DNA of 64,000 bases from Gonium pectorale (GCA_001584585.1 LSYV01000011.1:2491774-2555773); one strand, 5' to 3'. Positions 24,101 through 36,636 are shown, counted from the first letter of the stretch. Program-made: numbers and translations. Notes: generated by a model from the sequence alone, not told the origin.

Positions 24101-26507
24101 CCGTGGCGGGAAGCCAGGAGCCTTCCCCCACCTGGAGCTCCGGGGACCACTCAACTAGCTGTGAGACCGCGGAGTCCAAGCCTGCGCAGGTGCCGCAGGC
24201 GAGCCGCGGGAGCGCCGCCAGCAGCCGGTGCGCCCAGCCGTCCCGCCAGAGCATACGCAGGAAGCCCGCGTCCGCGCACTCCGCCTTGCCCCGGCACACA
24301 GCGCGCATGAGGGACTGAAGCACTCTGGCGCACCGCGACACCAGCGTGGCATTTGATTGCGGGTCCTCCACGTACGACACGAGCGCCTCCAGCGCCGTGC
24401 GGAACAGGCCGCGCAGATGCGGGGCTGCCGCACCGATGTCGATGCTTCTGCCGCCGCCGCCACCGGAGGCGCCAGCCACTCCATCAGCCGCTGCTAGTGC
24501 CAGGGGAAGTGGCGGCGGCGGTGCGGCCAGCAATCCAGGGTCCTCATCGAGTTGGGCTGTGGCGCAGCGCAGCAGCTTTGCAACTGCCGTTATGTGCGGA
24601 GCCGCCCTTGCTGTGGCGGGATCGCACAGGGCTGCTATCAGCTGCTCCATGAGGCCGGCATTGACCTGGCAGGGCAGGCGGTAGGGCGGCAGCGGCGGGG
24701 CGCTAGTAGGGCTCGGCATATGTGACCCAACGCAAAGCAAGCACAGCCGGTGTCGGCCCCAACGCGACACTGAACAACGCAACGCAACTCACAAATACCC
24801 CGTTCAACTATCCCCGCTTGTCCCAGCAAGGTGCTGGGCAAGCCAATACCGGCCCCGCACGCCATCAAGCTACACATTCTCTATCGCAGGGGCAAAAAGA
24901 TCAACGCTTGAGAACGCGGTGCAACGCACCAAGATGTGCATCGCCATCCAGTTGGGCAGGAAGTGGTATTGCGTTGATCGGGGGCCGTCCAGCGCGAGGT
25001 GCCTGGCCACCACGGCGGCCTTGCCCAGGCGCAGGGCCCGCAGCCTCGCACCCGCCGGCTCGGAGGCAGCACACGCACCGGCTCCATTGCCGTCACCGCC
25101 CGCCATCGCGCCGGCGCCACCACTGGCCGCTGCCGGCACCCGCAGCGCGTCGGCCCACGCCCGCAACACCACCTCGCAGGGCGCCGGCAGCGGCAGGTGA
25201 TGCACAGCCTCAGTATCATAGGCCGACGCGCAGCCGCTCCCTCCAGTTCCTACGGCGACGGTGGTGCCACTGTCGCCACTCCGGCTGCTCCCGTGCGGCT
25301 GTGGCATGGGGGGAGTCTGCTGCAGCTTCCGCTTCTGCTGTGCCTGTAGCAACAGCGGAAACTCCCGGGCAGCGGCCGCCACAGCCTCAGGGGCGTCCAG
25401 CAGGCGGTTGGAGTTGGCCAGCAGCTCACCCATCAGGGTGGTGACCTGCGCTAGGGTGTCAACAGCAGCGGCACTGCCTTCTTCATCGCCACTGCCGCTG
25501 CCACTGGTGCCGCTTCTGCTGCCGCCGCTGCTGCCAGCAGCGCAAGCCGAGAAGATGCCACTTGAGCCCGCCTGCGCTGCCCCTAACGACGCCAGGCAAA
25601 GGTGCGGCCGCAGATGGCATAGCAGCAGGACGAGCTCCTGCTCCGTGTCTCGCACAGTGGACTGCTTGTCGACAAGCACAAAAATGGGGCTGCCGCCGCC
25701 GAAGGTGCCACCACCACCAGCACCGCTGCCGCTGCTAGCGGCCGCCATTGATACGGCGTCGTGCGGCAGCTCTTGCTGGTGAGGCTGCTGCACTACAGGG
25801 GACCGCAGGCGCCGAACCAGCAGAGGCGCAAGCTCGGGGCCGGCGACATGGTGGAGGTGGCTGTTGAAGCTGGGTATCTCGCCGGCTGTGCGGCGCAAGA
25901 AGCAGCAGGCCGGGCCTAGCCAGTCGTCCAGGTCCTCACCGTATGCCCCCGCTTGCCCAGCTGCCGTCGCTGTTGGTACCGAGGCACGGGTGTCCGTGCC
26001 GAGTACAGCCAACAGGCTGCCAAGAAGCTGCTTGGGCATAAGGCTCTCCCTCACGACCTGGACCCATGACGGAAGCGCCTCGCGCCCTGGTGCAGCGGGG
26101 AAGAAAGCCTCGCAGCAGAGGGCCAGCGCGGCTGCTCTTATCCCTGTGGACTCATCAGGCTGCACGCTCGTGGCCATGATGCGGTGCATGTGGTCCAGAA
26201 GCACGCCATGCGTCTCACTGGTAAACATACAGTTGGCCGCTCGGATAAGATGCAGGCATGCGAGGCGTACGGGCTCAGGTGTGGCGTCCGGACCCTCCGA
26301 CACAAGCTCTGCGAGCTGGCCAAGCGGAGCGGGAGTGCCGCGGACCAGCATGGCCATGGCTTGCACGGGGTTAGCATCCGGCTTGAAAAGTGTGGTGTGT
26401 GCATCCTGCAGCACTTTGTATACATCGTCTCTAATTGCATGTTGGTCCCTGGAAGAGCTCAGAGCGTCCTGTATCCAGCCTAGTAGGCTAGCTAAATTCG
26501 CTTTCAT
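6178..26507 (-). CDS. Giant ARM/HEAT-repeat protein with C-terminal TIR domain and coiled-coil tail
   Basis: About 3,500 residues. Exons: 26507-24930, 24665-24132, 24000-22729, 22491-21004, 20708-20433, 19967-19692, about 19280-18952, one or more ending at 18432, 18013-17877, 17587-16436, 10921-9938, 9662-9103, 8707-8581, 8300-7467, 7128-6178. Phases agree except across 18951-18433, where exon limits are unresolved. Residues 1 to about 2,700 are helical, Leu/Ala-rich ARM/HEAT-like repeats with low-complexity loops. The TIR domain starts at FDVFLSHKRTDAKDF (about 9375), has a BB-loop-like FLDFEYREEL, and keeps the glutamate of WCRREL that is catalytic in NAD-cleaving TIRs. Then come a Gln-rich tract and heptad-like helices. 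The plan recalls animal SARM1 without SAM domains, so NAD+ hydrolysis is inferred. Reading through the donor at 7466 instead ends the protein at 7401. The start is the ATG directly after a short upstream frame. Confidence 0.72.
7227..7350. repeat. 22-bp tandem repeat, five full copies plus a partial
   Basis: The unit CGATGCAATCCTAGCCCGGCG plus T repeats head to tail at 7227, 7249, 7271, 7293 and 7315, with a partial copy at 7337. Copies are identical and have no spacers. In the longer gene model the array lies in the last intron of the ARM-TIR gene; in the shorter model it is in the 3' UTR. Confidence 0.95.
11318..12497 (+). pseudogene. LINE ORF1-like protein, frame broken once
   Basis: The first frame (11318-11881) is low complexity and built on a 20-residue Pro/Ala/Gln repeat. 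It ends at a stop, while the next frame (to 12497) continues with Ser/Arg/Pro-rich sequence and one ordered patch (VELTDEQVAELLPVYMSQY). The two frames overlap at 11763-11881, consistent with one ORF1 split by a frameshift. No zinc knuckle or RRM is visible. The likely role is RNA-binding packaging of the element's transcript, by position only. Confidence 0.55.
11391..11650 (+). repeat. 60-bp in-frame tandem repeat in LINE ORF1
   Basis: Four copies and a partial fifth of a 60-bp unit begin with CCGCGGGACGGC or CCGCGGAACGGC. They encode a 20-residue period (APAGRQQQGAGTP-like, later APAERPQQGAGTS-like). Third-position and amino-acid drift between copies shows they were translated while diverging. 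Confidence 0.9.
12494..16102 (+). pseudogene. LINE ORF2: APE endonuclease plus reverse transcriptase, frameshifted
   Basis: Endonuclease motifs appear in order: ATHNLGG, VCLQETHH, AGFAILIR, SRIDRIYLSG and SDHRLAVLHL. RT motifs follow: VLYKKGDPTEPGNYRPI, AFLDFAKAYDMVH, GVRQGCPLAPLLYLF and the catalytic FADD in VQFADDGQVLL (about 14,818), then a thumb-like LPLSVFGR. A C-terminal extension with a PWCYNVPLCGNPLL patch runs into the gap. The frame breaks near 12,562 (a seven-G run), 13,060, 14,950 and 15,340, and a TGA at 15,506-15,508 interrupts the tail. Catalytic residues look intact, but the ORF as assembled cannot make one protein. Confidence 0.85.
15262..15293. repeat. Perfect 14-bp inverted repeat (hairpin) in LINE ORF2
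   Basis: CATGCTCCCAATGA (15262-15275) is followed by a 4-nt loop CGTA and its exact reverse complement (15280-15293). It lies in the RT thumb region of ORF2, shortly before a frame break. Confidence 0.95.
16103..16406. other. Assembly gap (304 N)
   Basis: Undetermined bases. The gap hides the 3' end of the LINE and its junction with the host intron. The host exon resumes at 16436, so the gap removes no recognised host coding sequence. Confidence 0.99.
16407..16435 (-). repeat. Intron-start repeat, copy A
   Basis: On the minus strand this reads GTGTGTTATGTATGCGTGGC then GGTATGCTC, and its first GT is the splice donor after ...VQALQ. Two near-copies lie at 18680-18712 and 18867-18897. Confidence 0.8.
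18680..18712 (-). repeat. Intron repeat, copy B
   Basis: The minus-strand core GAGTTATGTATGCGTGACGG follows a GT run. It matches copies A and C apart from a few substitutions. It lies in the unresolved intron region of the ARM-TIR gene. Confidence 0.8.
18713..18770. repeat. Short tandem repeats AGCTC and AGCCCAACCC
   Basis: An (AGCTC)n run to about 18735 is followed by AGCCCAACCC units at about 18741-18769. Both are simple intronic arrays next to copy B. Confidence 0.85.
18867..18897 (-). repeat. Intron repeat, copy C
   Basis: Minus-strand core GTGTTACGTATGCGTGGCGG followed by AATGC. It matches copies A and B. It lies about 55 bp inside the intron that starts at 18951. Confidence 0.8.
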
Positions 26508-26530
26508 AGCGCCACATTCTGAGTCGACAT
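26504..26530 (-). promoter_or_regulatory. Upstream ORF overlapping the ARM-TIR start codon
   Basis: An eight-codon frame (MSTQNVAL) starts at ATG 26530 and ends in a TGA that overlaps the main start as ATGA. Such an arrangement often lowers translation or makes it depend on reinitiation. That it is in the transcript is inferred from position only. Confidence 0.45.
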
Positions 26531-27314
26531 GCTGCACCGGGCTTAGTCAACCCCGTGTTACGGGGAAGCAGAAACCTACTCAGCGGAAGCAGGACGGCGG
26601 TACGGAGGAGGTCACTGCGGCTACCATGATACAATAATGAGGCAAACATTGGATTCAAGTTTGGAAATGGATGGACACGTACGGGTGGAACCGTGGAGCT
26701 ATGCGGCGGGAAACATTATTCGCTAGTACTGCCCCCCGGTGTAGGATGATCGGTTGGCACAAGCAAGCAAGGACATAATTATTCCTATACCTCTCAAGCA
26801 AGCCGGCATGGTATTCAAGGCTTGCGCGATAGACGCAAAGACATTCAGATAGGTAACTCTATGGTGTGGAAGCTTGGCGAGGCTCGGCGAGGTTCATGCT
26901 CACCTAAGGCCGTGCAAAAAGAGTACAATTTAGATCGTCAGCGTAAGCTGCGGCCGCGCCCGTGGCCGCGCAGGGCCGCGAGCGCCGCGCCTGCCGTGCC
27001 CACCTACCCATCCAAGCCCACCCGCCTTGCCCTTCGAGAGCTGCGAACAGAAGCACCCCCATGTCTGCTACGGCAGCCCTGTATTTGGGACGTGCAGCAT
27101 ATACCGGTACCCCAGCTGCCAGGGGAGAGCTCCCCTGCCAGCTGCCCATACATCGCCTGCATTTGGACTATTTGGACCACCGATTCTCCACCGGTCTTCT
27201 GCTGTCTAGTACCATCCCGCCGCCCAAAGATACAAGGACTCACCGCTGCGCCTTCGCGGGAAGGAGTGCCATACGCCGACGCGAGCGTTCCTGCCAAACC
27301 TGCTGAAACTGTCC
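26531..27314. other. Intergenic: ARM-TIR 5' flank
   Basis: No supported gene. It should contain the ARM-TIR promoter on the left, and on the right the end of the propeller-protein transcript. I recognise no specific sites. Confidence 0.45.
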
Positions 27315-27319
27315 TTACA
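27315..27319 (-). terminator. Candidate TGTAA poly(A) signal of the beta-propeller gene
   Basis: This is the first minus-strand TGTAA after the stop at 28337, implying a 3' UTR of about 1 kb (27,320-28,336). That is long but within the range for green algae. Confidence 0.35.
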
Positions 27320-28336
27320 CAAAGCACATGCCAAGCCTCGTATGCCAAGAAATTCCGCGCCGCCGCGGAGCGCCCCTATCCAGTCTCCCCGCGGGTACTG
27401 GCCAGCCTCCTGCTTCCTGTACCTGTCAGCCTGAGAGATGCCGACGCCCCAACCGCGCCGGGGCGGCACCGACCGCTCCCCTCCGACCGGCCCCTATCCC
27501 CTCTGCGCCTCGATCCCCGTCCGCCCCCACACGTCCGGCCAGCGCGGCGCCCCTGCCCGCCGGTTCGTTCCAGACGCGCCCTGCCACCGCCGGCCCTTGG
27601 CAAGCTGGATCGGACACCTAACGGCATCAGCAGTGTGCCGCCGGCCGCCAGCCGACCGCCTTCAACTAACCGCCGGCTCTCACCCCCTGGCCCCTGCGCC
27701 TCCAGGCGCCTCCTCAGGCCACCCGCAGCCGCGCCCCGGCGACTACGGAGGAGAATGCGGTGGAGGCAGTGGAGCTGTCGGCGCGCACCTATCGCTAATG
27801 GGAACGGGCATAGACATGGAGACAGTGAATTCCCAACGTCAAGGCGGACTGCTACGCATGGTTCAGCGTTCGTGTATGGCAAGTAGTTCGGGACAGAGCC
27901 TGTTCAGGATCCGGCCTGGGCGGGGCGGGGATCTAACCTGCATACACAAGGCCCAGTCAGGATTCCCAGGCCAGGGGACGTCCCGACCGGCTCAAGCCCT
28001 TTGCGACACAAAGCCGGATGGCCACCCCCACCAGCGCCGCAGCCCGCCGTGCCTGCTCGCGAGACGGCGCTGCTCCTTCGGTACTGTTCCTTCAGGCGCG
28101 CGCGATCGCTGGCTCTACGCTTTGCTGCAGCGACACCTAGCGCTGGCCGACACCCGATGCTCGGCGGGCGGGGAGACGCCTTTGCAGCACCTCCACGCAA
28201 AGTGCGCTCCCATACCCTCCTTAACCTCAGTTCTCCAAAACGCAAGGAAAGCCACGGGCCCGGCCTCCAGTTCGTGCCAGTCAGACTTGGCCACCGCCAA
28301 CACGAAACCCAAGCCTCTGCCTCCACCACGGCAGCT

Positions 28337-31300
28337 TTAGGCGGTGGCGCCCGCTGCCGCCTGCTCGGTCTTGACCGCCCTTCGGCGGAACTGCACGGGC
28401 ACGCGCTCAAAGGCGGGCCCTCCCTCAACGCTCAGCGCCAGGCCGATGCCCTGCCAGGGGCCTGCGGAGGGAGGGAGAGAGGGAGGAGGGCACCGGAGAA
28501 GCTGAGAAAGGGGTGCTAGAGTTTAAGTAAGTCGTAACAAGGTTGCGGGAGGGAGGACGGATGTAGGCATGGAGCGGACGCAGCTGGATTTGGGTGGGGG
28601 GGGCTTAAGAGGGTTTCGCGATCGGGCGTGACAAGCGGGAAGTAGTTGTTGGGGAAGGTGGGAAAGAACCGAAGAGGCAGGGCGCGAGGCGGGCAGATGG
28701 CGCGGAGCTGGGCAAAGTGCTGATCGGCGGTGAGTGAGAGAAAACGATCCCGCCCCTGTTCCTCCGTTTCTCGCGGCCTCGGTCGTCCTCTCCTGCCTCA
28801 CTCACCTGTGCCGCTCTGCTTCCGGCCCCCGTAGTACAGCCGCCAGCGGCCCGCCGACATGGACACCGCGCAGGGGCTGCCCACGTCGCCGCCGTCCCAC
28901 GCGCCGGGAGCGCTGCCACCCTCCGCCTCAAGCACCGGCGCGCCGTACCGCCGCCAGCTGGTGCCGTCCTTGCTAACCGCCAGCCCGATGCTGCGACGGT
29001 TGTCCGCGGCAACCGCCTCGTAGAACATGAGGAACTGGCGGTTGTCGATGTCGCGTACGACGCTGACGGTGGCGGCGCCGAGGGCGTCAAAGGCGGCGGC
29101 GGCGCCGCCGGCGTCGTTCTCGTCGTCAGAGGCGGCGACGACGGCGGCGGGCACGGCGGCGGGGTCGAACACAACGCCCTTCTTGGTCCACTTGAAGCCG
29201 TCGGGGGAGGTTGCTAGCAGCACGACAAACCGCCGGCGGTTGACATCCCAGCTGGTGTAGTACATCCGCATGTCACGGGGACCAACCGCCAGCACCTGTG
29301 TGGGTGAGAAATGCACATGAAGCGATGGAGAACCTCTGTTCAAGGTGGCAGGGTAAATGCTTGTTGCCACATGTGCACACTCACGCGCCCCGTATCCGTT
29401 GTCCTCGAACGCCAAAGCCCCTGACAAGAGGCACAGCCAAGCCCACAACGCGCCTCCAGTCCTCCGCTGCAGAGCTGCCTGTTGCGCCCCGTCCCCATGC
29501 TACTCAGCTCCCTGCCCGTGGCCTAGGTGCTGAGCCCCGCAGTTGCCGATGACGACCTGCAAAGCAGCCCTCCCCGGCCCTTAACTCAATGCGCCCACCG
29601 CCCGCCCGCTGCCGGCCCAGACCCCCTCATGCCATGCGCACCTGCGGGCTGCGCACGAAGAGCGAGTCGGGCTCTCCCTCCTTGCCCACGTCGAACAGCG
29701 CCCCCGTGTGGTGGTCCGCCTCGATGCGAGCCCAGTTCTTGCCGTCCTGCGCATTCACACGTGACAGATGTAGTTTGACAGGGCCGCTGTTTCGAGCATC
29801 GTTTGCGAAGTCGCAGTAACGCAGGCACAACGCGCAGTCGGCTGAACCATGCTTCTCCAGGGCCCATGATTTTCTCATGCGGGGGGCTAGTGCGTCCCAC
29901 CCCCCACCAATATAATATGCCTCCTTCGCCGCCCATTCTCCCGCCTCCAGGACCCCGTGCCCGGGGATTGCGCCACGCCCCGGACAAGGCGCCTCTCATC
30001 GCTGTCCTCCTCCTCCTCCTCCTCCCCCTCCTTCCCCTCCTCCTCCTCCAGGCCTCGCACCCCTCCCCTTTCCCCGAGGGGTCCCGCGTTCCAACCCGTT
30101 CCACTCCTCCTCCCCCTCCTCCTCCTCATCCCCCTTCCCACCAGCGCGCGGCGCACCTGGCTCATGGCGAGGCCGGGCCGCATGCGCAGCCCCTCCACGC
30201 CCTGACCGGGCGCGTCCGGGTAGCCCTCAGGCAGCGCCACCGCCTCGTAGTCGCCGCCGCTGTAGAACATCCAGTAAACGCCCACTCCGCCGCTGACGGA
30301 GCCATTGGACAAGACCTGGGGGAAGCCATCGCACGGCGAGGCGGCGAAGATGGGAGGCGTGTCGCAACACGCGGCGAGTGTGGTGGCGCAGTGAGGGTGG
30401 TAGCGCTTGCGGCGGTCTAGACGCGGTGGCAGTGCACAGTGGGGGGGGAGGGGTAAAAGCGGTCCGGGTAAGCGCGGTACGCCTGCCCTTGCAGCTCCAC
30501 GCGGCACCCAGGCACCCAACCGACACCCTCCAGACGCATGCGGCCTTGGCATCCGTCCTGCGCAGCTGCTCCGGTCCTGACTCGTCAGCGGCGCGCCCAT
30601 GAACGCACGAGCGAGTTCCCCCGCTCGGGGCACGTGGGCGACCCGCCAATGGCACACGCGCGGGTACAAACCCGGCCACCCGGCGACCCAAGTCTCCGGT
30701 TGGGAGCACCCGCTCCCGGGCGCGCGCCCACCTGCACGTCGCCCGGCGCCAGGTGGCAGGTGTCGAAGGTCCACCAGTCGCCGTTGGGCGTGATGCAGGC
30801 GCCCACGTCGGCGGCCGCCTCGGCGCCGCGCGAGCCCGCGATGGCGTCCGACCCGCGGGTCCAGTGGATGCCGTCGCGGGAGATCGCCACGCCTGGTTGG
30901 GCGGGGGGGGGGGTAGAGTACAGGGCGAACCGCCCTTGAGGCGCCGCGGGGATGGCAGATGCGTGTCCGGACGACCCAGCTAGCCGCCCCCGATAGCGTG
31001 ACTGCCCTCCCAGGCCAACATAGCCTAGGACGCCCGCCTTCCGCTGCCGACCGTACACATGGAGTGCACCCGCCTCAATGTTATCCTATCCGTCAGTGGT
31101 CAGTCCACTGCGGGCTGTCGCCCCGCTCCAGGCGCGCAGGTCGCCCTCCAAGTAGTTGGACCCGCGTGCCGCCAGGAGCCGCCGCACCAGCCACGGGCCG
31201 GTGCATGCCCGGGGCGATGGCCGTGCGCCGGTCGCCGCCCGTCGGTTCCCTCGAGGCCGCCCCAACAGATCGCCAGGTTGCAGTGCGTGGGCGCCGCCTC

Positions 31301-32448
31301 CCCGCGCCCACGTGCGCCCACGCCGCTCGCCCGCAGGTCTGTGCCGAGAGCACTACCGCCCGGGAACGCCTCCCGCGGGGGCGGCCGCCCGGCCTCGATG
31401 CAGCATCTGTGCTGGCCCTCCGGTGCTGCACCCACTGCACGCACCGGACCCCACCCCCAACCAACTGCGCACACGTCTGCAAACGCCGCGCACCAGAAGA
31501 AGAAGCACCCCGTGTCCGAGTCGCCTGCACGCCTAGCCCGCCCCGTCCGCTCACCTGTCAGGCCGGAGGAGGGCGCAGCCGCGTCCACGCCGCCCGCCGC
31601 GGGCGAGTCCGCCTTCCTGCCGCTGTACCACATGAACCAGCGCTGCTCATCGTCGCCCACGTAGCAGCGGACCTGTAGGCCGCGGGACGGGGTGGTAGGG
31701 TGACAGGGCGGACAGGAGCCGCAGACGTCTGGATGAGATGGGAAGGTACGCGGAAACCCAGGGGTATAGCGGTAAGAGAGGTGTTTGGTGCTGGCAGGGC
31801 GGAAGCGGGGGCGTTGGGGTGCGCACGGGGTGACTTGGGCTCTGGGGCGATGGTGCACCCGACCTCGGTGGGCAGTGACTGCAGCAGCGCCGGTTCGGCG
31901 GCGGGGGGCCGCCGCCCGCGACCCAAATGACTTGGGCTGCCCCATGCATCCCGCCAGCACCCCCAGCCACCCACGAGCGCCCCGAGCGCCCCAACGAGCA
32001 GTCCAGGAGCGCGCTCATTCACCCTCAACCGGCGGACATCGCCAACGTTAACCAACGGGCACCATCCAGCGACCGCGAACAGCAGCCGCAGCAGCGGCGG
32101 CGCAAAGGTCCATCCACCCACCACGGGGGAGCCGACGGCCGCCTCGTCCCAGCTGCCGGTCGCACCCAGCCCGAAGACCAGTCCGGTTTGTGGCTCGCCC
32201 GCCACCGCCGCGGGTGTGGACGTGGTCGCAGTGGATGAGACCGAGCACGGAAGCTGCATCAGACTTCTGCCGTGCTGCCGGCGGGGTAGCATGCAGCCGG
32301 CCGGGGCTTGGGGGCAGGGCGCCATTGGCCGTGGGTCGCCGCGGGTCGCCACGGGTCGGTGGGCCACCGGCCAGGCGCAAAGCCCCGGCGCTGCGCAGCG
32401 GCTGGTATCATGGGCTGTCGCCGACGATGGGTGTGGCGATGCGCGCAT
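28337..32448 (-). CDS. Five-bladed beta-propeller glycosidase-like protein (GH43/GH32-superfamily fold)
   Basis: Seven exons join in frame to about 494 residues: 32448-32122, 31672-31555, 30892-30732, 30315-30157, 29746-29642, 29295-28806, 28461-28337. Propeller-type repeats recur: SWDEAAVGSPVV, RCYVGDDEQRWFMWYSGR, GVAISRDGIHWTRG, YWMFYSGGDYE, MRMYYTSWD, ATSPDGFKWTKKG, FLMFYEAV, VSKDGTSWRRYG and RWRLYYGGRK. Alternating W/Y-[FM]-[MW]-Y-[SG]-G strands with [SA]-x-DG-x-x-W turns are typical of the arabinanase/levansucrase/invertase superfamily. The N-terminal 80 residues are low complexity and rich in Ala, Arg and Ser, possibly a plastid or secretory leader, so the start ATG is uncertain. Enzyme activity is unproven; catalytic acids were not mapped. 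It is divergent from the HIT gene. Confidence 0.78.
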
Positions 32449-32683
32449 TTCAGGCAGCGGGGGGACAAGGGAAAGATGGTTGGAGAACTCGCGCACTCGT
32501 GGCTATATGGGTCGGGGTCAGGACACGCACGGGCGCGTGTGGCAATTGTATTTTGTAATTTGTATACGCAAAGCTATAGTGCATGCAACACATCGCAACG
32601 GTTGCCGTGATCTGGCGCTACGACAGCCCGAATACTTCGGGTAGCGACGAACTTGAGTGGTCGGCTTCCACATTAGGCCCCCG
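32449..32683. promoter_or_regulatory. Divergent promoter region, propeller gene / HIT gene
   Basis: Only 235 bp separate the two predicted start codons, which point away from each other, so both promoters and 5' UTRs must lie here or overlap. No defined motif was recognised. Confidence 0.45.
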
Positions 32684-34331
<1,648 letters not shown>

Positions 34332-34519
34332 GGGACCTGCTCATCTCAGGAAGGCGCCTCGCTTGCCGCGGCACAGGAATGCGGAGAAATGTTTGGTGGG
34401 ATGGGTGTCGTCGTGGTGTTGGGTCATGCAGAGGGGATACATAGGGTGCGACACACCTAGCCTGCTGCTATGCACCGCGCCCAACGGCCCGTGTGGTTGA
34501 CACGTTCATGCTGTCGTAC

Positions 34520-34524
34520 TGTAA
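34520..34524 (+). terminator. TGTAA poly(A) signal of the HIT gene
   Basis: TGTAA about 190 bp after the HIT stop codon. The convergent RPS18 signal lies about 325 bp further on. Confidence 0.6.
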
Positions 34525-34849
34525 CATGTACCAAAAGGCTGGTCCCGGCTCAACTGTCGGCTGGCAAATCCATACTATACCCCCCGCTACCAGCTGAAAG
34601 CATATCAATGCACGCATGGTCTGGGGCAGCCGCGACACAGTACCCGCGGCGACCCTGGAGCCTATACACGAGCCTTCTCAGCTGTGGTTATGTTGCGGCT
34701 TTTACGTTGCTGCTCTGAAGTTGGTATGCCTCTGCTGGCGGCAGCACCACACACGCGTGCTTGCGGCCCTTTCGGAATGCCGTGCGAGCGCTGACACTAT
34801 GGGAATGCAATAGTCCGGGATGAAACGGCACGGGGCAGCACTCGGCACC

Positions 34850-34854
34850 TTACA
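34850..34854 (-). terminator. TGTAA poly(A) signal of RPS18
   Basis: Minus-strand TGTAA about 95 bp after the RPS18 stop. Confidence 0.6.
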
Positions 34855-34948
34855 ACGCCCTTCACCGTCTCCCGCCGCGGCGCTGCCCGGGGCGCTGCCT
34901 CCACGGCCAGCAGCAGCGCCCCCGCAAGCGCCGGCCTCTCGTGGCCGC

Positions 34949-36636
34949 TTACTTCTTCTTGGCCACACCCACGGTCTTGCCGGCGCGGCCCGTGGTCTTG
35001 GTGTGCTGGCCGCGCACGCGCAGGCCCCAGTAGTGGCGCAGACCGCGGTGGTTGCGGATCTTCTTCAGGCGCTCCAGGTCATCACGGATGGAGGTGTCCA
35101 GGCCCGAGGACGTCAGCTGGAGAAGGGGGAGTGCGGGAGGGCGGGGAGGGAAAGGGTTATAGGCGTGTGCACGAGGGCGTGTGGGATGGGGAACCAACGC
35201 CCTGGATGCTGTGGGGGAAGAAATGCCCGTATCGATTGGACGGACGGGTGCGGCCCGCCACAACGTCGACGAGACCCCGAACGGGCCAGACGGCAGGTCA
35301 CGCTGCAGTCCCTGCCGGCCGCATCTCATTTGGGCCGGTCAGAGCGGTCTAGGGGCGCCGCTGCCGCCTGATTGTAGCTGCGGCGCATGGCGCCAGGCCC
35401 AAGCCTGGAGCAAGCAGGCCGGGCTGGTACCGCTGCCGCCAGGAGACGCCAATGAAGGCGGTGCTGCGGGCGCCCGTTGCTCCGCCGTAGGGCCAGGCTG
35501 ACGCAGCGTGGCTGTAGGGAAACAGGCCCCGACAGCTCGAGAGCATGTCACAGCATGCCGTCCAGGGCAGTGCCTTGCGCTTATTGCCACTCCCCAGCAC
35601 GCCTCGGCGGTGCGTCGGTTGGGAAGGCCCCGTGTGAATGGCCTGTGGAGCAACGTACGCCGTACTCCGCTGCCAACGCTTTGAGTCCGTTTGCCTGAAA
35701 GCGGCGCCTCCCGCACAACGCTTCAAGGAGCTGCTGTGCTGCCTGCCTCCCCGCGCCGAGCGGCGACCGAATGCGAGCAACCCTGGTTGGGCTGCTGATG
35801 GGCCGCAGGGAGCCCACAGGCGGCTCCTCAGCTGACCCAAGCAGCCTGCTGCCTGCCGTCTGCTGCCGCCACCGCTACGCCGACTGTCGCCAGCGTGCTA
35901 CCTCTGAGGCTCCACGTTGCTGCTGCACCAGAGCTCCGGCCAGGCGCCAAACGACCAGCTCCAATGGGCGCGCCACTGCGCTTGGCACTGGCGATGTATG
36001 GCAAAGTGGAGCAAAGACCTGCCGCGCATGCAACAGGGCAGAAGCACGCCCTCCCCCGCCAGATGCAACTGCAGAGCCCCAATCGCCATCCCCATAGAAA
36101 GATGCGACCGTCCAACCGACCTGGGCGAAGCGGCCCGTCTTGTGGTCCTTCTGCCTGTTCAGGAACCAGTCGGGGATCTTGTACGAGCGCGGGTTGGCGA
36201 CGATGCCCATCATGCGCTCCAGCTCGTCGGCGGAGCACTCGCCTGATAGGGAGGCCAGTACGGCGGGTTTGCTCGACACCGCAGACAGGAGGTTCGGGGT
36301 AATGTCGGGCAAAAGAGGATCATGGACATGATTATGTAAAGTTTGAGAAATGCTGCCACAGGGCCACGTTGGGACCAACGGTTACATGTCACGCCCCCAC
36401 GTCGCCACACCCCTACGTTCTCCGCAGAACCGCGTGCTCCCCTTCCCTCCCCACCCGCGCTCACCAGCGCGCTTCCGGAGGTCCACCTCAGCCTTCTTGC
36501 AGACCAGGTTGGAGAAGCGGCGGCCCATACCCTTGATGGCCGTCATGGCGTACATAATCTTGTTCTTGCCATCCACGTTCGTGTTCAGCAGACGCAGAAT
36601 GTGCTGGAAGTCATCACCCTGGACGAGAGAGCCCAT
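34949..36636 (-). CDS. RPS18: Cytosolic 40S ribosomal protein S18 (uS13)
   Basis: Structural protein of the small subunit head, contacting the 60S subunit and the P-site region. Three exons, 36636-36465, 36242-36121 and 35116-34949, give 153 residues, the normal length. Family sequence is continuous: [89 protein letters not shown]. The usual TGRRGKTVG is TGRAGKTVG here. Both introns fall at phases restoring conserved residues (RAGE, GRFAQ-LTSSG). Confidence 0.96.

Noticed and set aside
26822..27886. 354-codon plus-strand open frame
   Set aside because: Pro/Arg-rich with no domain, no splice support and no poly(A) context. It overlaps the probable 3' UTR of the propeller gene.
28529..28544. 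16-nt exact match to the universal 3' end of small-subunit rRNA (AAGTCGTAACAAGGTT)
   Set aside because: The flanks do not continue the rRNA sequence (no TTCCGTAGG after it), and it lies in an intron of the propeller gene, so it is probably chance or a tiny relic.
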